A stretch of DNA of 64,000 nucleotides from an uncultured Sulfitobacter sp. (GCF_947499945.1 NZ_CANMQD010000002.1:434001-498000); one strand, 5' to 3'; shown: positions 9,623-18,575, counted from the first letter of the stretch. The notes: generated by a model from the letters alone, not told the origin. Numbers and translations: made by a program.

Positions 9623-9882
9623 GAAGGCGCGTGATCCAGCGGAGCGCTGACGCGCATTTCATATTTTGAAGCGTGCGGCCGGTGTGTCTACGAAACAATA
9701 ACGCTGGGAGAGGCTGAGAGGTTTTTCCCGTTTTGCTGAGAGGTGCCTGAGGGATCATTCTGATCCTAAAGTCACCTCGCCAAGTTTGGGGCGATTCCCC
9801 GACGCCTCAAGGACAAGCCCGGCAAGAGCCGGGGGCCTCTGGCCTCCTTGACCCGTCGTGGAATCACGTGAAGTGAGAGAGA
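9623..9882 (+). other. Structured 260-base gap between betB and betA
   Basis: No open frame of note, but unusually many self-complementary segments. GCGCGT/ACGCGC (9627-9632/9650-9655) encloses CAGCG/CGCTG. The direct repeat GCTGAGAGGT occurs at 9713-9722 and 9735-9744. GAGGTG/CACCTC (9740-9745/9773-9778) encloses the perfect hairpin GGATCA-TTC-TGATCC (9752-9766). Further on are GGGG-CGATT-CCCC, a CCCGGC-AAGA-GCCGGG hairpin nested inside TCAAGGA/TCCTTGA, and CGTG-GAAT-CACG just before betA. No U-tract marks a standard terminator. It may tune the betB:betA ratio or protect the mRNA. I could not match it to a known riboswitch. Confidence 0.5.
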
Positions 9883-11544
9883 ATGATGGAAGCCGATTTT
9901 GTGATTGTGGGCGCGGGAAGCGCCGGTTGTGCCATTGCCTACCGCTTGGGTGAGGCAGGGGCATCGGTGCTGGTGATCGAGCATGGCGGTACGGATGCGG
10001 GGCCGTTTATTCAGATGCCTGCCGCTCTTAGCTATCCCATGAACATGAAGCGCTATGATTGGGGTTATCTCTCCGAACCTGAACCGCATCTGGACGGGCG
10101 TGAATTGGTCTGCCCGCGGGGCAAGGTGATTGGCGGGTCGTCGTCTATCAACGGGATGGTCTATGTGCGCGGTCATGCGATGGACTATGACCATTGGCGC
10201 GATCAGGGCGCGGACGGCTGGGGCTACGCCGATGTGTTGCCTTATTTCCGGCGCATGGAGACGTGGCATGATGGTGGCCACGGTGGTGACAGCTATTGGC
10301 GTGGCAAGGATGGTCCGTTGCACGTGAGCCGTGGGCCGCGCGAGAACCCGCTATTTGCGGCCTTCGTCGAAGCGGGCAAGCAGGCGGGCTATGAAGCCAC
10401 TGACGACTACAACGGGGAGAAGCAGGAAGGCTTTGGGCCGATGGAGCAGACGGTGCATAGCGGACGCCGTTGGTCTGCGGCCAATGCCTATCTGCGTCCT
10501 GCGCTCAAGCGTGACACTGTTGAGATCACGCGCGCTTTTGTGCGGCGGGTGGTGATCGAAAAAGGCCGCGCTGTGGGTGTGGAGGTTGAACGCAGCGGCA
10601 AGATCGAAGTGATCCGCGCACGGCGCGAAGTGCTGCTGGCGGCGTCCTCCATCAATTCGCCCAAGATTTTGATGCTGTCGGGGATTGGTCCTGCGGCGCA
10701 CCTTAGGGAGCATGGTATTGATGTTGTCGCGGATAGGCTCGGAGTGGGCGGCAATCTTCAGGATCATCTGGAAGTTTATATGCAGATGGCGGCGAGCCAG
10801 CCGATCACGCTTTATAAACACTGGAACCTGATCTCGAAGGCCGTGATCGGGGCGCAGTGGCTGTTCACAAAGAAGGGCATGGGCGCGTCAAACCAGTTCG
10901 AGAGTGCGGCCTTTATCCGCAGCCGTGCGGGCATCCCCTATCCTGATATCCAGTATCACTTCCTGCCCATAGCGGTGCGCTATGATGGGCAGGCGGCGGC
11001 AGAGGGGCACGGGTTTCAGGCGCATGTGGGGCCGATGCGTTCCAAATCGCGGGGGCGCGTCTCGCTCCGCTCGAGCGATCCTGCGGACAATCCTAAGATT
11101 CTGTTTAACTATATGTCCCATCCAGAGGATTGGGAGGAGTGGCGCCGTTGTATCCGCCTGACGCGCGAGATTTTTGCGCAGGACGCGTTCAAGCCCTTTG
11201 TGAAACATGAAATCCAGCCTGGCGCGGAGGTGCAGTCCGATGACGAGATTGATGCCTTTGTACGCGAGCATGCCGAGAGCGCCTATCACCCCTGTGGCAC
11301 CTGCAAAATGGGCAGCGAAGATGATGTGGACTCTGTGGTGGACAGCCATGGGCGCGTGTTTGGTGTCGAGGGGCTGCGCGTGGTCGACAGCTCGATCTTT
11401 CCGCGTATTACCAATGGCAATCTCAACGGCCCCTCGATCATGGTGGGGGAGAAGATGGCGGATCATGTGCTGGGCAAAGAACCCTTGGCGGCGTCAAATG
11501 ACCAACCATGGATACATCCGGACTGGCAGACCGCGCAGCGGTAA
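9883..11544 (+). CDS. betA: Choline dehydrogenase
   Basis: A 553-residue GMC-family flavoprotein oxidising choline to betaine aldehyde at the membrane-linked respiratory chain. The FAD-binding [19 protein letters not shown] is at the N-terminus. [15 protein letters not shown] and the C-terminal [12 protein letters not shown] carry the expected signatures, with the putative catalytic His at 469. The downstream [17 protein letters not shown] holds the second active-site residue. Length fits characterised BetA proteins (about 550). Two consecutive ATGs start the gene at 9883 behind GTGAGAGAGA. Last gene of betICBA; a long structured gap separates it from betB. Confidence 0.95.
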   Translation: MMEADFVIVGAGSAGCAIAYRLGEAGASVLVIEHGGTDAGPFIQMPAALSYPMNMKRYDWGYLSEPEPHLDGRELVCPRGKVIGGSSSINGMVYVRGHAMDYDHWRDQGADGWGYADVLPYFRRMETWHDGGHGGDSYWRGKDGPLHVSRGPRENPLFAAFVEAGKQAGYEATDDYNGEKQEGFGPMEQTVHSGRRWSAANAYLRPALKRDTVEITRAFVRRVVIEKGRAVGVEVERSGKIEVIRARREVLLAASSINSPKILMLSGIGPAAHLREHGIDVVADRLGVGGNLQDHLEVYMQMAASQPITLYKHWNLISKAVIGAQWLFTKKGMGASNQFESAAFIRSRAGIPYPDIQYHFLPIAVRYDGQAAAEGHGFQAHVGPMRSKSRGRVSLRSSDPADNPKILFNYMSHPEDWEEWRRCIRLTREIFAQDAFKPFVKHEIQPGAEVQSDDEIDAFVREHAESAYHPCGTCKMGSEDDVDSVVDSHGRVFGVEGLRVVDSSIFPRITNGNLNGPSIMVGEKMADHVLGKEPLAASNDQPWIHPDWQTAQR

Positions 11545-11546
11545 AG

Positions 11547-11593
11547 GTTAACGACTAGTCATAAATCCAGAGCGGCGTTAACTTTTTGTTAAC
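11547..11593. promoter_or_regulatory. CtrA-type binding site plus extra GTTAAC half-site
   Basis: TTAA at 11578-11581 and TTAA at 11589-11592 are separated by exactly seven bases, as in the alphaproteobacterial CtrA consensus TTAA-N7-TTAA, here inside GTTAAC-TTTTT-GTTAAC. A third GTTAAC lies at 11547-11552, 30 bases before the first full repeat. AAAGGTTAAC (11543-11552) and GTTAACCTTT (11588-11597) also form a perfect 10-base inverted repeat, so a terminator role for betA is an alternative. The site is 57 bases upstream of the nuclease start. Confidence 0.55.
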
Positions 11594-11649
11594 CTTTGGG
11601 CCTTTCGCCGCTATCTTAAGGGAATGTTTATTTTCCATAAGTGGCCGTG

Positions 11650-12363
11650 ATGGCTGTTTTGTTCAAATCCCCCCTGCGCCGCTGGCGCTTTCCCGTGCTC
11701 TTGGCGCTGGGCGTTGTCGCGCTTGGCCTGTTTGGTGGGATCACGCAGGCGAACGAGCGGGAGGGCCAGATTGTCGGGACCATTCGCGTGATCGATGGCG
11801 ATAGTTTTGAAGTGGCGGGCGTCAGCATCCGTTTACACGGCATTGATGCGCCCGAGAGTGACCAGATCTGCCAGACCGAGCAGGGTGCTGATTGGGCCTG
11901 TGGCGGCTGGATTACGCGCGCTGTCACTGATCGCTACACTGGTGAAGTGGCACGCTGCGATGCTGTGGAGTTGGACCGCTACGGGCGGACGGTGGCACGA
12001 TGTGCGGCCTTGGGCGAGGATGTAGGCGCGTGGCTGGTGCGAGAAGGGTTCGCTTTTGCCTATGTAAAATACAGCAAAGACTATGTGGAGATCGAGCGTC
12101 AGGCATCAGCCATTGATCGCGGATTGCACGCTGTGCGTTTGCAGACACCGTCACAGCACCGCAAGACCCGCGCTAAAGGGCGGATCCCGCCCGATGACGC
12201 CTGCAAGATTAAGGGTAACATCAACACCAAGGGCGTAAAGATTTACCATTCGCCCGGCCAGCAGTTTTACGAAAATGCTGGAATTGACGAGACCAAGGGC
12301 GAGCGGTGGTTCTGTTCCACCGCCGCGGCCCAAGCGGCAGGATGGCGTGCAGCCAAGCGTTAA
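11650..12363 (+). CDS. Exported thermonuclease-like protein with C-terminal sunset domain
   Basis: A 237-residue protein. The N-terminus has a hydrophobic signal or anchor (residues 11-33). A staphylococcal-nuclease-like domain follows (about 40-150), with VIDGDSFEVAGVSIRLHGIDAPE and the conserved ELDRYGRTVARC. The C-terminus (about 184-235: CKIKGNINTKGVKIYHSPGQ, then GERWFCSTAAAQAAGWR) matches the small sunset domain that often accompanies such nucleases. It probably acts on DNA or RNA outside the cytoplasm. ATG 11650 is preferred over GTG 11641. The gene lies behind a CtrA-type site and ends tail to tail with pccR, the two stop codons sharing TTAA. Confidence 0.85.
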   Translation: MAVLFKSPLRRWRFPVLLALGVVALGLFGGITQANEREGQIVGTIRVIDGDSFEVAGVSIRLHGIDAPESDQICQTEQGADWACGGWITRAVTDRYTGEVARCDAVELDRYGRTVARCAALGEDVGAWLVREGFAFAYVKYSKDYVEIERQASAIDRGLHAVRLQTPSQHRKTRAKGRIPPDDACKIKGNINTKGVKIYHSPGQQFYENAGIDETKGERWFCSTAAAQAAGWRAAKR

Positions 12364-13754
12364 TCGACACTATAGGGCAGCACATCGCGGCGATCAGGAT
12401 CAACGACGAGGTTGCGCTCAAGTGGAGGCACAGACCGTTGGTGACAGTTTTTGCGCGTGCAAATCCGACATGAGATGCCAATCGGCTCAAACGCAGAGTC
12501 GCGTGTGAGGTCGAGCCCGTCGGCATAGACCAGCTGCGAGGCATGGCGCACCTCACAGCCCAAAGCCAATGCAAACCGCCGCGTGGGCGCGCCGAACCGC
12601 CCCGCTGATTTGGTGATGTCACGGGCAATCGAGATATAGCGGACGCCATCGGGTGTCTCGGCCAGTTGGCGCAGGAACTGACCTGGTGTTTCGAAGGCGC
12701 GATGCACATTCCACAAGGGGCAAGCCCCGCCAAATCGGGCAAATTGCAGGCGCGTGGCGGAGTGGCGCTTGGTAATTGTGCCAGCCTGATCAACGCGGAC
12801 AAAGAAAAACGGCACACCTTTCGCACCCGGTCGTTGCAGGGTGGCAAGGCGGTGTGTGATCTGCTCGATCGAGGCGCCGAAATGTTGGGCGAGTACTTCG
12901 AGGTCGTGGCGACACGCCTGCGCACGCGCTTGAAACGCACGATAGGGCAGCAGGGCCGCCCCTGCAAAATAGTTTGCCAGCCCAATTTTGGCGATGTCGC
13001 GGGCGGCGGGGGAATGGAAACGTGCCAGATCAAGGGTGGCTTCTAATAACGCGTTCTGCTGGGTCAGGGCCACTTGCAAAAGCAGCTGGAAAGTCTGGGT
13101 TTCGGGCTGGGCGCGAGACGAGATATGGACCGCACCTGCCGCGCGGTCGAGCATGCGCAGGGCGTCCATATCGCTGAAGACCACTGTCAAACCCGCAAGT
13201 GCCAAGGTCTCAATAGCGGCGGCACGAATGTCTGGGCCTGCACGGGTGGCAAAATGCTCGGCGGCGCGATCCACGGCGTCGATGTAGTTATCGCAATAGT
13301 GGAAGAAGTCGCGCACTTCTTCCCATGGGCTCGGCGTAGGGCGTGCATCTTCGCGGCCCAATGCCTCATCCAGTGAGGCGAGGCGTTCGTGGGCCTGACG
13401 GTACCCTTGGTGTAGCGCGATAAACGCCCGTGCAAGGCTGGGAGCATTTGAGGCCGCGAGGCGCACATCGGCCAGTGCTGGCATGTCCCCCGCAAACAGT
13501 GGATCGGACAACACTTCTTGCATGTCGCTGGTCAGGCGCTCTGTGTCGCCCGAACTCAGCTCCGTCACATCCATTCCGAACTCGGAGGCCAGCGCCAGCA
13601 CCACAGTTGTGGAGACAGGGCGGTTGTTGTTCTCCATCTGGTTCAGATAGGGCAGAGAGACGCCAAGGCGGGCGGCAAAATCCTTTTGCGTATGCCCGAT
13701 CTTGAGCCGCTGCTCGCGCAGCTTTGCCCCTGCATAGAGTTTCTGGGTGGCCAT
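12360..13754 (-). CDS. pccR: ScfR-family regulator, probable PccR
   Basis: A 464-residue regulator with an N-terminal XRE/Cro-type helix-turn-helix (about residues 12-66, HTQKDFAARLGVSLPYLNQM). A long C-terminal sensor of the short-chain fatty acyl-CoA regulator (ScfR/RamB-like) type follows, ending in a conserved cysteine cluster (GISCRICTRKNC). In Rhodobacter the PccR member responds to propionyl-CoA and controls pccB. Here the gene lies one gene away from pccB, and TTTGCAAA sites occur immediately upstream of it and in the pccB promoter, which supports the PccR assignment and autoregulation. Gene symbol by synteny and motif; the ScfR family itself is certain. Confidence 0.85.
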   Translation of the reverse strand: MATQKLYAGAKLREQRLKIGHTQKDFAARLGVSLPYLNQMENNNRPVSTTVVLALASEFGMDVTELSSGDTERLTSDMQEVLSDPLFAGDMPALADVRLAASNAPSLARAFIALHQGYRQAHERLASLDEALGREDARPTPSPWEEVRDFFHYCDNYIDAVDRAAEHFATRAGPDIRAAAIETLALAGLTVVFSDMDALRMLDRAAGAVHISSRAQPETQTFQLLLQVALTQQNALLEATLDLARFHSPAARDIAKIGLANYFAGAALLPYRAFQARAQACRHDLEVLAQHFGASIEQITHRLATLQRPGAKGVPFFFVRVDQAGTITKRHSATRLQFARFGGACPLWNVHRAFETPGQFLRQLAETPDGVRYISIARDITKSAGRFGAPTRRFALALGCEVRHASQLVYADGLDLTRDSAFEPIGISCRICTRKNCHQRSVPPLERNLVVDPDRRDVLPYSVD

Positions 13755-13766
13755 GTCGTTGCGCCC

Positions 13767-13804
13767 TTTGCAAATTCGACTTGGTTTGTGTCTAACTTTG
13801 CAAA
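13767..13804. promoter_or_regulatory. Two TTTGCAAA operator sites upstream of pccR
   Basis: Perfect TTTGCAAA palindromes at 13767-13774 and 13797-13804, 30 bases apart (about three helical turns), lie directly upstream of the pccR start at 13754. TTTGCAAA is the half-site I associate with PccR in Rhodobacter. They fill the short gap between pccR and the MFS gene that ends at 13825. Confidence 0.65.
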
Positions 13805-13824
13805 CTCACTGGCGCAAGGTGGCC

Positions 13825-15087
13825 CTAGGCCTTTAGGCGCAGGGATCTCTCGCGGCGCATGACCAGCACGATAGAGACAAGTCCCAAAAGTGCTGTGATC
13901 AGCATCATCCACAAAAGCGGGAATGCGCCCGTCTCTGGCGTGAGCAGAATACCGACCCAAGCGCTCAGACCGGCACCGCCGCCAATCATAATCGCACCGC
14001 CAAGGCCCGATGCCGTCCCCGCCAGATGCGGCCGCACGGACAGCATGCCCGCCGTGGCATTGGGGATCACCAGACCGTTGCCAAGACCCACCAGCATCAT
14101 CAGCCCGAAAAAGCTGATCGGCGTACCAAAACCCAACTCGAATATCATCAAGGAGATCGTGCTGCCCATGGCATTGGCGATGCAGCCCCACATGACCATT
14201 CTATCCACACCAAAGCGCACGGCGTAGCGTCCGGTGATGAAGTTACCCGTGAAATATCCGACCGCAGGGGCGCCAAAAAAAAAGCCGAGGGTCGCAGGCG
14301 ACATGCCAAACACAACCTGCCCCACAAAGGGCGCGCCGCCCAGATAGGCAAAGAATGCGCCAGAGCTGAAACTCGCCGCCAACGCATAGCCCCAGAACCG
14401 CGGGCTGCGCAAAAGCTCGGGGTATTCGCGGAACTGCGCGGTGAGGGATTTATCCGAAGGCAGGGCCGTTTCGCCCATATCCGCCCACGCGAGCAGAAGT
14501 GTCGCCCCGCCCAACACAAACAAGGCCCAGAACACAGCCTGCCAGCCGAACCATTCATCAAGGACACCGCCAATCGCAGGGCTTATCATCGGCACCACGG
14601 CCATGCCCATTGTGACATAGCCGATCATCGAAGCGGCCTGATCCTGCGCATACATATCGCGCACGGCAGCACGGCTCAGCACCATGGAGGTCGCAATCGC
14701 GGCCTGCGCCATGCGGAATGTAAGAAACATTTCGATGCTGGTTGCAAAAATGCAGCCCAAAGTGGCCAACATGAAAATGCCAAGCCCCCACAGAACAACG
14801 GGACGGCGGCCATATTTATCAGAGATTGGCCCGACAAAGATCTGCAGGATCGCTGAAAATCCAAGGTAAATCGCCACAGACAACTGCATGACTGCGTAGT
14901 CCGTCTCGAAATGTGCCGCCATTGCGGGCAAACTGGGCAAAAACATATTCATAACGCAGGCAGACATGCCAGCGAGTAATATAAGGGTCAAAATATGAGG
15001 CGGGGACGTCCGAGAGCCGAGTTTTACTGGCTGGAGGTCTTCTCTGATCTGTTGCATTGTTAAATAAGTAGGGCGCTCCTTGTGCAT
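13825..15087 (-). CDS. Bcr/CflA-type MFS multidrug transporter
   Basis: A 420-residue protein with twelve hydrophobic segments and the MFS loop motif GPISDKYGRRPVVLWG (after TM2). LSRAAVRDMY and MGMAVVPMISPAIGGVL (TM5 motif C region) are characteristic of the Bcr/CflA drug-H+ antiporter branch. The frame starts at 15087; an in-frame ATG at 15057 (MQQIRE) is possible, and neither has a well-spaced ribosome-binding site. It lies between pccR and pccB on the pccR strand and could be read into pccR. Whether it takes part in propionate physiology is unknown. Confidence 0.87.
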   Translation of the reverse strand: MHKERPTYLTMQQIREDLQPVKLGSRTSPPHILTLILLAGMSACVMNMFLPSLPAMAAHFETDYAVMQLSVAIYLGFSAILQIFVGPISDKYGRRPVVLWGLGIFMLATLGCIFATSIEMFLTFRMAQAAIATSMVLSRAAVRDMYAQDQAASMIGYVTMGMAVVPMISPAIGGVLDEWFGWQAVFWALFVLGGATLLLAWADMGETALPSDKSLTAQFREYPELLRSPRFWGYALAASFSSGAFFAYLGGAPFVGQVVFGMSPATLGFFFGAPAVGYFTGNFITGRYAVRFGVDRMVMWGCIANAMGSTISLMIFELGFGTPISFFGLMMLVGLGNGLVIPNATAGMLSVRPHLAGTASGLGGAIMIGGGAGLSAWVGILLTPETGAFPLLWMMLITALLGLVSIVLVMRRERSLRLKA

Positions 15088-15145
15088 TGTCGAGAAAGAG
15101 TTGTTTCACTCATCGGACCAGCATAGCGCTAATTGAATTAGCTAT

Positions 15146-15193
15146 TTTGCAATTTGCAGTCATACCTTTGGAAATTGTTTGCAAATTTGCTAA
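15146..15193. promoter_or_regulatory. TTTGCAAA-type operator cluster before pccB
   Basis: Five TTTGC-like elements are packed into 48 bases: TTTGCAAT (15146), TTTGCAGT (15153), TTTGGAAA (15167), a perfect TTTGCAAA (15178-15185) and TTTGCTAA (15186). TTTGGAAA-TTG-TTTGCAAA resembles the tandem PccR target, though with a three-base spacer. The cluster lies 68-115 bases before the pccB start, between pccB and the divergent MFS gene. Confidence 0.65.
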
Positions 15194-15260
15194 AATGACC
15201 TTTGTCTCCCCGCGTCCCTCCTCTATGTTGACGCATGAAATTCGGTAAGGGGACCTGTCC

Positions 15261-16793
15261 ATGAAAGATATCCTGCAACAGCTTGACGATCGCCGCGCAG
15301 ATGCGCGCCTTGGTGGTGGTCAGAAACGCATCGACGCACAGCACGGGCGAGGCAAACTCACCGCGCGGGAGCGTGTGCATCTGTTGCTGGACGAGGGCTC
15401 GTTTGAAGAGTTTGACATGTTCGTCACTCACCGCTGCACTGACTTTGGTATGGAAGAGCAAAAGCCTGCAGGCGATGGCGTTGTCACAGGCTGGGGCACG
15501 ATCAATGGCCGCCTCGTATACGTCTTTTCTCAGGATTTTACGGTTCTGGGCGGTTCGGTCTCTGCCACGCACGCCAAGAAGATTTGCAAGATCATGGACA
15601 TGGCGATCCAGAACGGCGCACCAATCATCGGTATCAACGACTCAGGCGGTGCGCGTATTCAGGAAGGTGTCGACAGCCTTGCAGGATATGGCGATATCTT
15701 CCAGCGCAACATTGAGGCTTCGGGCGTTGTCCCGCAGATCAGTGTGATCATGGGACCCTGTGCGGGCGGTGCTGTCTACTCCCCCGCCATGACCGATTTT
15801 ATCTTTATGGTCAAAGACAGCTCATATATGTTTGTAACAGGTCCTGATGTGGTCAAGACCGTGACGAACGAGCAGGTGACTGCCGAGGAACTGGGCGGTG
15901 CATCCACGCATACCAAAAAGTCCTCCGTCGCCGATGCCGCCTTTGAGAACGACGTTGAAGCGCTGGCCGAGGTCCGCCGCTTGGTCGACTTCCTGCCGTC
16001 CAACAACCGCGAAAAGCCACCCGTGCGCCCCTTCTTTGATGACCCTGATCGCATCGAGCCATCGCTTGATACGCTTGTGCCAGAGAATGCGAACACGCCC
16101 TACGATATGAAAGAGCTGATCCTCAAGCTGGCGGATGAGGGTGATTTCTACGAAATTCAGGAAGAATTCGCCAAGAACATCATCACAGGCTTTATCCGCA
16201 TTGAGGGCCGTTCCGTTGGTGTGGTTGCGAACCAGCCGATGGTGCTTGCGGGTGTGCTTGATATCGAATCCGCGCGCAAAGCGGCGCGTTTCGTGCGCTT
16301 CTGCGATGCGTTCGAAATTCCGATCCTTTCGCTTGTCGATGTGCCGGGCTTCTTGCCGGGTGTGTCTCAGGAATACGGTGGCGTGATCAAACACGGCGCT
16401 AAGCTGCTCTACGCCTACGGCGAAGCAACTGTGCCCATGGTCACACTGATCACGCGCAAAGCTTATGGCGGTGCTTATGTGGTTATGGCCTCCAAGCATC
16501 TGAAGTCCGACTTCAACTACGCATGGCCCACCTCCGAGATCGCTGTAATGGGCGCAAAGGGCGCGACCGAGATTATCCACCGCGCCGATCTGAATGATCC
16601 CGAAAAGATCGCCGAGCACGCAGCCAACTATGAAGACCGCTTCGCCAACCCCTTCGTCGCCGCCGAACGCGGATTCATCGACGAAGTAATCCAGCCGCGC
16701 AGCACGCGTAAGCGGATTGCCCGCGCATTTGCCTCCCTGCGGAACAAGAAAACCAACGTGCCGTGGAAAAAGCACGACAACATTCCGCTGTAA
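15261..16793 (+). CDS. pccB: Propionyl-CoA carboxylase beta subunit
   Basis: A 510-residue carboxyltransferase subunit moving CO2 from biotin on PccA to propionyl-CoA to give (S)-methylmalonyl-CoA. Both crotonase-like halves are present: [20 protein letters not shown] and [12 protein letters not shown] in the N-half, and [20 protein letters not shown] and [18 protein letters not shown] in the C-half, the latter providing oxyanion-hole glycines. Length equals that of characterised PccB. It starts the block whose alpha subunit is 2.2 kb downstream, after a cupin and several small genes. The promoter region carries TTTGCAAA-type sites for the adjacent regulator. Confidence 0.96.
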   Translation: MKDILQQLDDRRADARLGGGQKRIDAQHGRGKLTARERVHLLLDEGSFEEFDMFVTHRCTDFGMEEQKPAGDGVVTGWGTINGRLVYVFSQDFTVLGGSVSATHAKKICKIMDMAIQNGAPIIGINDSGGARIQEGVDSLAGYGDIFQRNIEASGVVPQISVIMGPCAGGAVYSPAMTDFIFMVKDSSYMFVTGPDVVKTVTNEQVTAEELGGASTHTKKSSVADAAFENDVEALAEVRRLVDFLPSNNREKPPVRPFFDDPDRIEPSLDTLVPENANTPYDMKELILKLADEGDFYEIQEEFAKNIITGFIRIEGRSVGVVANQPMVLAGVLDIESARKAARFVRFCDAFEIPILSLVDVPGFLPGVSQEYGGVIKHGAKLLYAYGEATVPMVTLITRKAYGGAYVVMASKHLKSDFNYAWPTSEIAVMGAKGATEIIHRADLNDPEKIAEHAANYEDRFANPFVAAERGFIDEVIQPRSTRKRIARAFASLRNKKTNVPWKKHDNIPL

Positions 16794-16796
16794 GGG

Positions 16797-17192
16797 ATGA
16801 GCGTCTGGTCCACAAAAGGCTTCACCATCGGCCATGCCGACAACGGCGTGTTTGAAGGGGCAGGCTTGCGTCCGTTCTTTGAGTACCGCCAGCTTGGCGT
16901 GACAGAAGCAACGGACGGCAAGTTTGGTGCGCATGTGATCCGCGCTGTGCCCGGGATGGAAAGTCCTGGGACGTGGCATACACATGATCTCGAGTTCCAG
17001 ATGGTCTATGTTACCAAAGGCTGGGTTGTGTTCGAATATGAGGGTGAGGGCGAGCATACCCTGCGTGCAGGGTCATGCGTTCTGCAACCTTCTGGCATCC
17101 GCCACCGCGAAGTGCGCCACTCCGATGACATGGAACTGATCGAGATCGTTTCTCCAGCAGTCTTTGAGACACATCCGGCGGAAGCCTCATGA
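16797..17192 (+). CDS. Single-domain cupin protein
   Basis: A 131-residue cupin. The conserved small beta-barrel carries GTWHTHDLEFQMVYVTKGW (metal-ligand H-x-H..E region, about residues 60-78) and the second motif LRAGSCVLQPSGIRHREV (about 87-104). The catalytic role is unknown; small cupins of this kind can be isomerases, dioxygenases or binding proteins. It starts three bases after the pccB stop and overlaps the next gene by four, so it is co-transcribed with pccB. That context suggests a role linked to acyl-CoA or propionate metabolism, but this is an inference from neighbours only. Confidence 0.82.
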   Translation: MSVWSTKGFTIGHADNGVFEGAGLRPFFEYRQLGVTEATDGKFGAHVIRAVPGMESPGTWHTHDLEFQMVYVTKGWVVFEYEGEGEHTLRAGSCVLQPSGIRHREVRHSDDMELIEIVSPAVFETHPAEAS

Positions 17193-17566
17193 GAGCGCTT
17201 ATGGGATTGGTCCTCTTTGCGACACCGCTCGCCGCAACTCCTGTCCCTTCGGGCCAAGAGGCTATGCTACACGAGGTATTGGTGGACGCGCAGGAGAGCA
17301 CAACTTACCTACGCTTTCGCTACCTCACGCCACAAATTGCAGTGGGAGCAGGGCAAATCAACTTCGAAGTTGCAGGCCTAGACATGCTGCATCTGTGCCA
17401 GACTTTTGCGCTTTCCTACATCAACCAATACGGGCTTGAAGGCGATAAAATCGTGATCTCCTTCATGGACCGCATCACCGAATTCGGCGTGCCCGACCCC
17501 GATGCGACGCAGTATTTTGAATCGTTTCGCCCTGAAAACGGCGTCTGCATGTGGGATGAATTCTGA
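17189..17566 (+). CDS. Secreted DUF6497-type protein
   Basis: A 125-residue protein with a short signal peptide (MRALMGLVLFATPLAATPV) and a mature domain of mixed beta strands and helices. Two cysteines may pair: LCQTFALSYI and the terminal GVCMWDEF. It matches the Rhodobacteraceae family I know as DUF6497, whose function is undescribed. The start overlaps the cupin stop (ATGA), so the gene belongs to the pccB transcript. Lineage-restricted, periplasmic by its signal peptide, and without catalytic motifs I can recognise. Confidence 0.7.
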   Translation: MRALMGLVLFATPLAATPVPSGQEAMLHEVLVDAQESTTYLRFRYLTPQIAVGAGQINFEVAGLDMLHLCQTFALSYINQYGLEGDKIVISFMDRITEFGVPDPDATQYFESFRPENGVCMWDEF

Positions 17567-17634
17567 TGCATACACAACATCTTGCGGATCGACCCTCATG
17601 CAAGGGCGGTTTTGCGGCTTTGGAGTCACATAAG

Positions 17635-17663
17635 TTGTCCACAGATTTATCCACATATCCACA
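17635..17663. promoter_or_regulatory. Cluster of three DnaA boxes
   Basis: TTGTCCACA (17635-17643), TTATCCACA (17647-17655, perfect consensus) and ATATCCACA (17655-17663, one mismatch) lie in the same orientation within 29 bases. The surrounding 214-base gap between the DUF6497 gene and a small lipoprotein gene has no large AT-rich unwinding region and no replication genes, so this looks like a DnaA-responsive or DnaA-titrating site rather than oriC. Confidence 0.6.
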
Positions 17664-17780
17664 TCACCCTCACTTGGGTATGATAGCCATGGGTAGCGCA
17701 TGTGCGCAGCCCAAATCTATTGCGGGAAAAATGGCAGGTTTCACAACCGAACCCCGTATAACAAGTGACAGGAGATACAG

Positions 17781-17927
17781 ATGTCGAAGAACATCAAACT
17801 TTTCGCAATGCTCGGCCTTATGGTCGCCGTTGCTGCCTGTGCGCGCGAGCAGCAGGTCGAAGAATTTGTCGTGGTTGATCCAGAACCGATCAGCCAAGAG
17901 CCTGTGTATACAGGCAAGTACAAGTAA
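17781..17927 (+). CDS. Very small lipoprotein
   Basis: A 48-codon gene with ATG at 17781, stop at 17925-17927 and a well-spaced AGGAG at 17770-17774. The product begins MSKNIKLFAMLGLMVAVAAC, giving a lipobox VAAC with the lipidated cysteine at residue 20. A short acidic mature part follows (about 28 residues) ending VYTGKYK. It lies within the pccB-pccA block, as similar mini-lipoproteins do in related genomes. No catalytic content is possible at this size; a structural or envelope role is a guess. Confidence 0.8.
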   Translation: MSKNIKLFAMLGLMVAVAACAREQQVEEFVVVDPEPISQEPVYTGKYK

Positions 17928-17996
17928 ATCAAAGACGGGATGGGCGTCCGCGCCCGTCCTGACCCCAAGCAAACCCTCAACCGCGGAGGGCGCAGC

Positions 17997-18359
17997 ATGG
18001 CACTAGCCTATATGCTCAAACATCGCGGATTTCCCGGACGGCTTCCGGGTACGGACTTCCAATTCACATTGCGTCGTGCCAATCCCAAGGGCGCAACCGA
18101 GCTGAGCGCACGTGAGCGCCGTCCCGATCGCCGTGCGCCAGACCGCCGCGCAGACGAGTTCTTTTTCAAGGCACTATGGGACACTTTCGGCGAGGAGCCT
18201 TTCGAGCGTGGCAATCTTGATGCGGGCCGTCTGTCGTGGTTCTTTGGCCGCGAAGTGATCCCCGCTACTGATCCGTTTGACCCTGCCGACTACGAGGCCA
18301 TGCTCAAAATCGATCTGCGCATCGCACGCCAGACATTTCCGCAAGTTGTGGGTGAATAA
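17997..18359 (+). CDS. Hypothetical protein of the pcc block
   Basis: A 120-residue soluble protein that I do not recognise by function. It starts MALAYMLKHRGFPGRLPG behind GGAGGG, which decides the start at 17997 over the longer frame from 17940. The centre is arginine-rich and low in complexity (RERRPDRRAPDRRADEFF), followed by a helical, aromatic C-terminal half (ALWDTFGEEPFERGNLDAGR). No signal peptide or membrane segment. It follows the mini-lipoprotein by 69 bases and precedes an intrinsic terminator at 18530, so it ends that transcript. Confidence 0.72.
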   Translation: MALAYMLKHRGFPGRLPGTDFQFTLRRANPKGATELSARERRPDRRAPDRRADEFFFKALWDTFGEEPFERGNLDAGRLSWFFGREVIPATDPFDPADYEAMLKIDLRIARQTFPQVVGE

Positions 18360-18529
18360 TCGGCATGTTGTTGCGCACCACCCTTCAATTTGAGCAAGGC
18401 TTGGCCGAAAAAGCTGCGGTTCTGACAGGGCGCTATGCAGGCGTATCTATGCGGGCCAAGGTCACAGTGAAGACGCACCACAGTTTCGGCTCTGAGTGTT
18501 TCTCGACCACGAACCAAAACCCTTCCTTT

Positions 18530-18575
18530 GACGGGCAGCAGGCAAGTCCCTCCGCCGCGCTGCCCGTCCTTTTTG
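18530..18575 (+). terminator. Rho-independent terminator
   Basis: GACGGGCAGC (18530-18539) pairs perfectly with GCTGCCCGTC (18559-18568) across a 19-base loop and is followed by CTTTTT. It would end the transcript that begins at pccB. Confidence 0.85.

Noticed and set aside
9711..9780. Possible known riboswitch (glycine- or TPP-like GAGAGG/CTGAGG motifs) between betB and betA
   Set aside because: Short motif resemblance only; the conserved cores and pairings of those classes cannot be assembled, so it is reported as an unknown structured region.
17567..17780. Chromosomal origin of replication at the DnaA-box cluster
   Set aside because: Only three boxes, no AT-rich unwinding element and no hemE, parA, dnaN or other origin-associated genes nearby.
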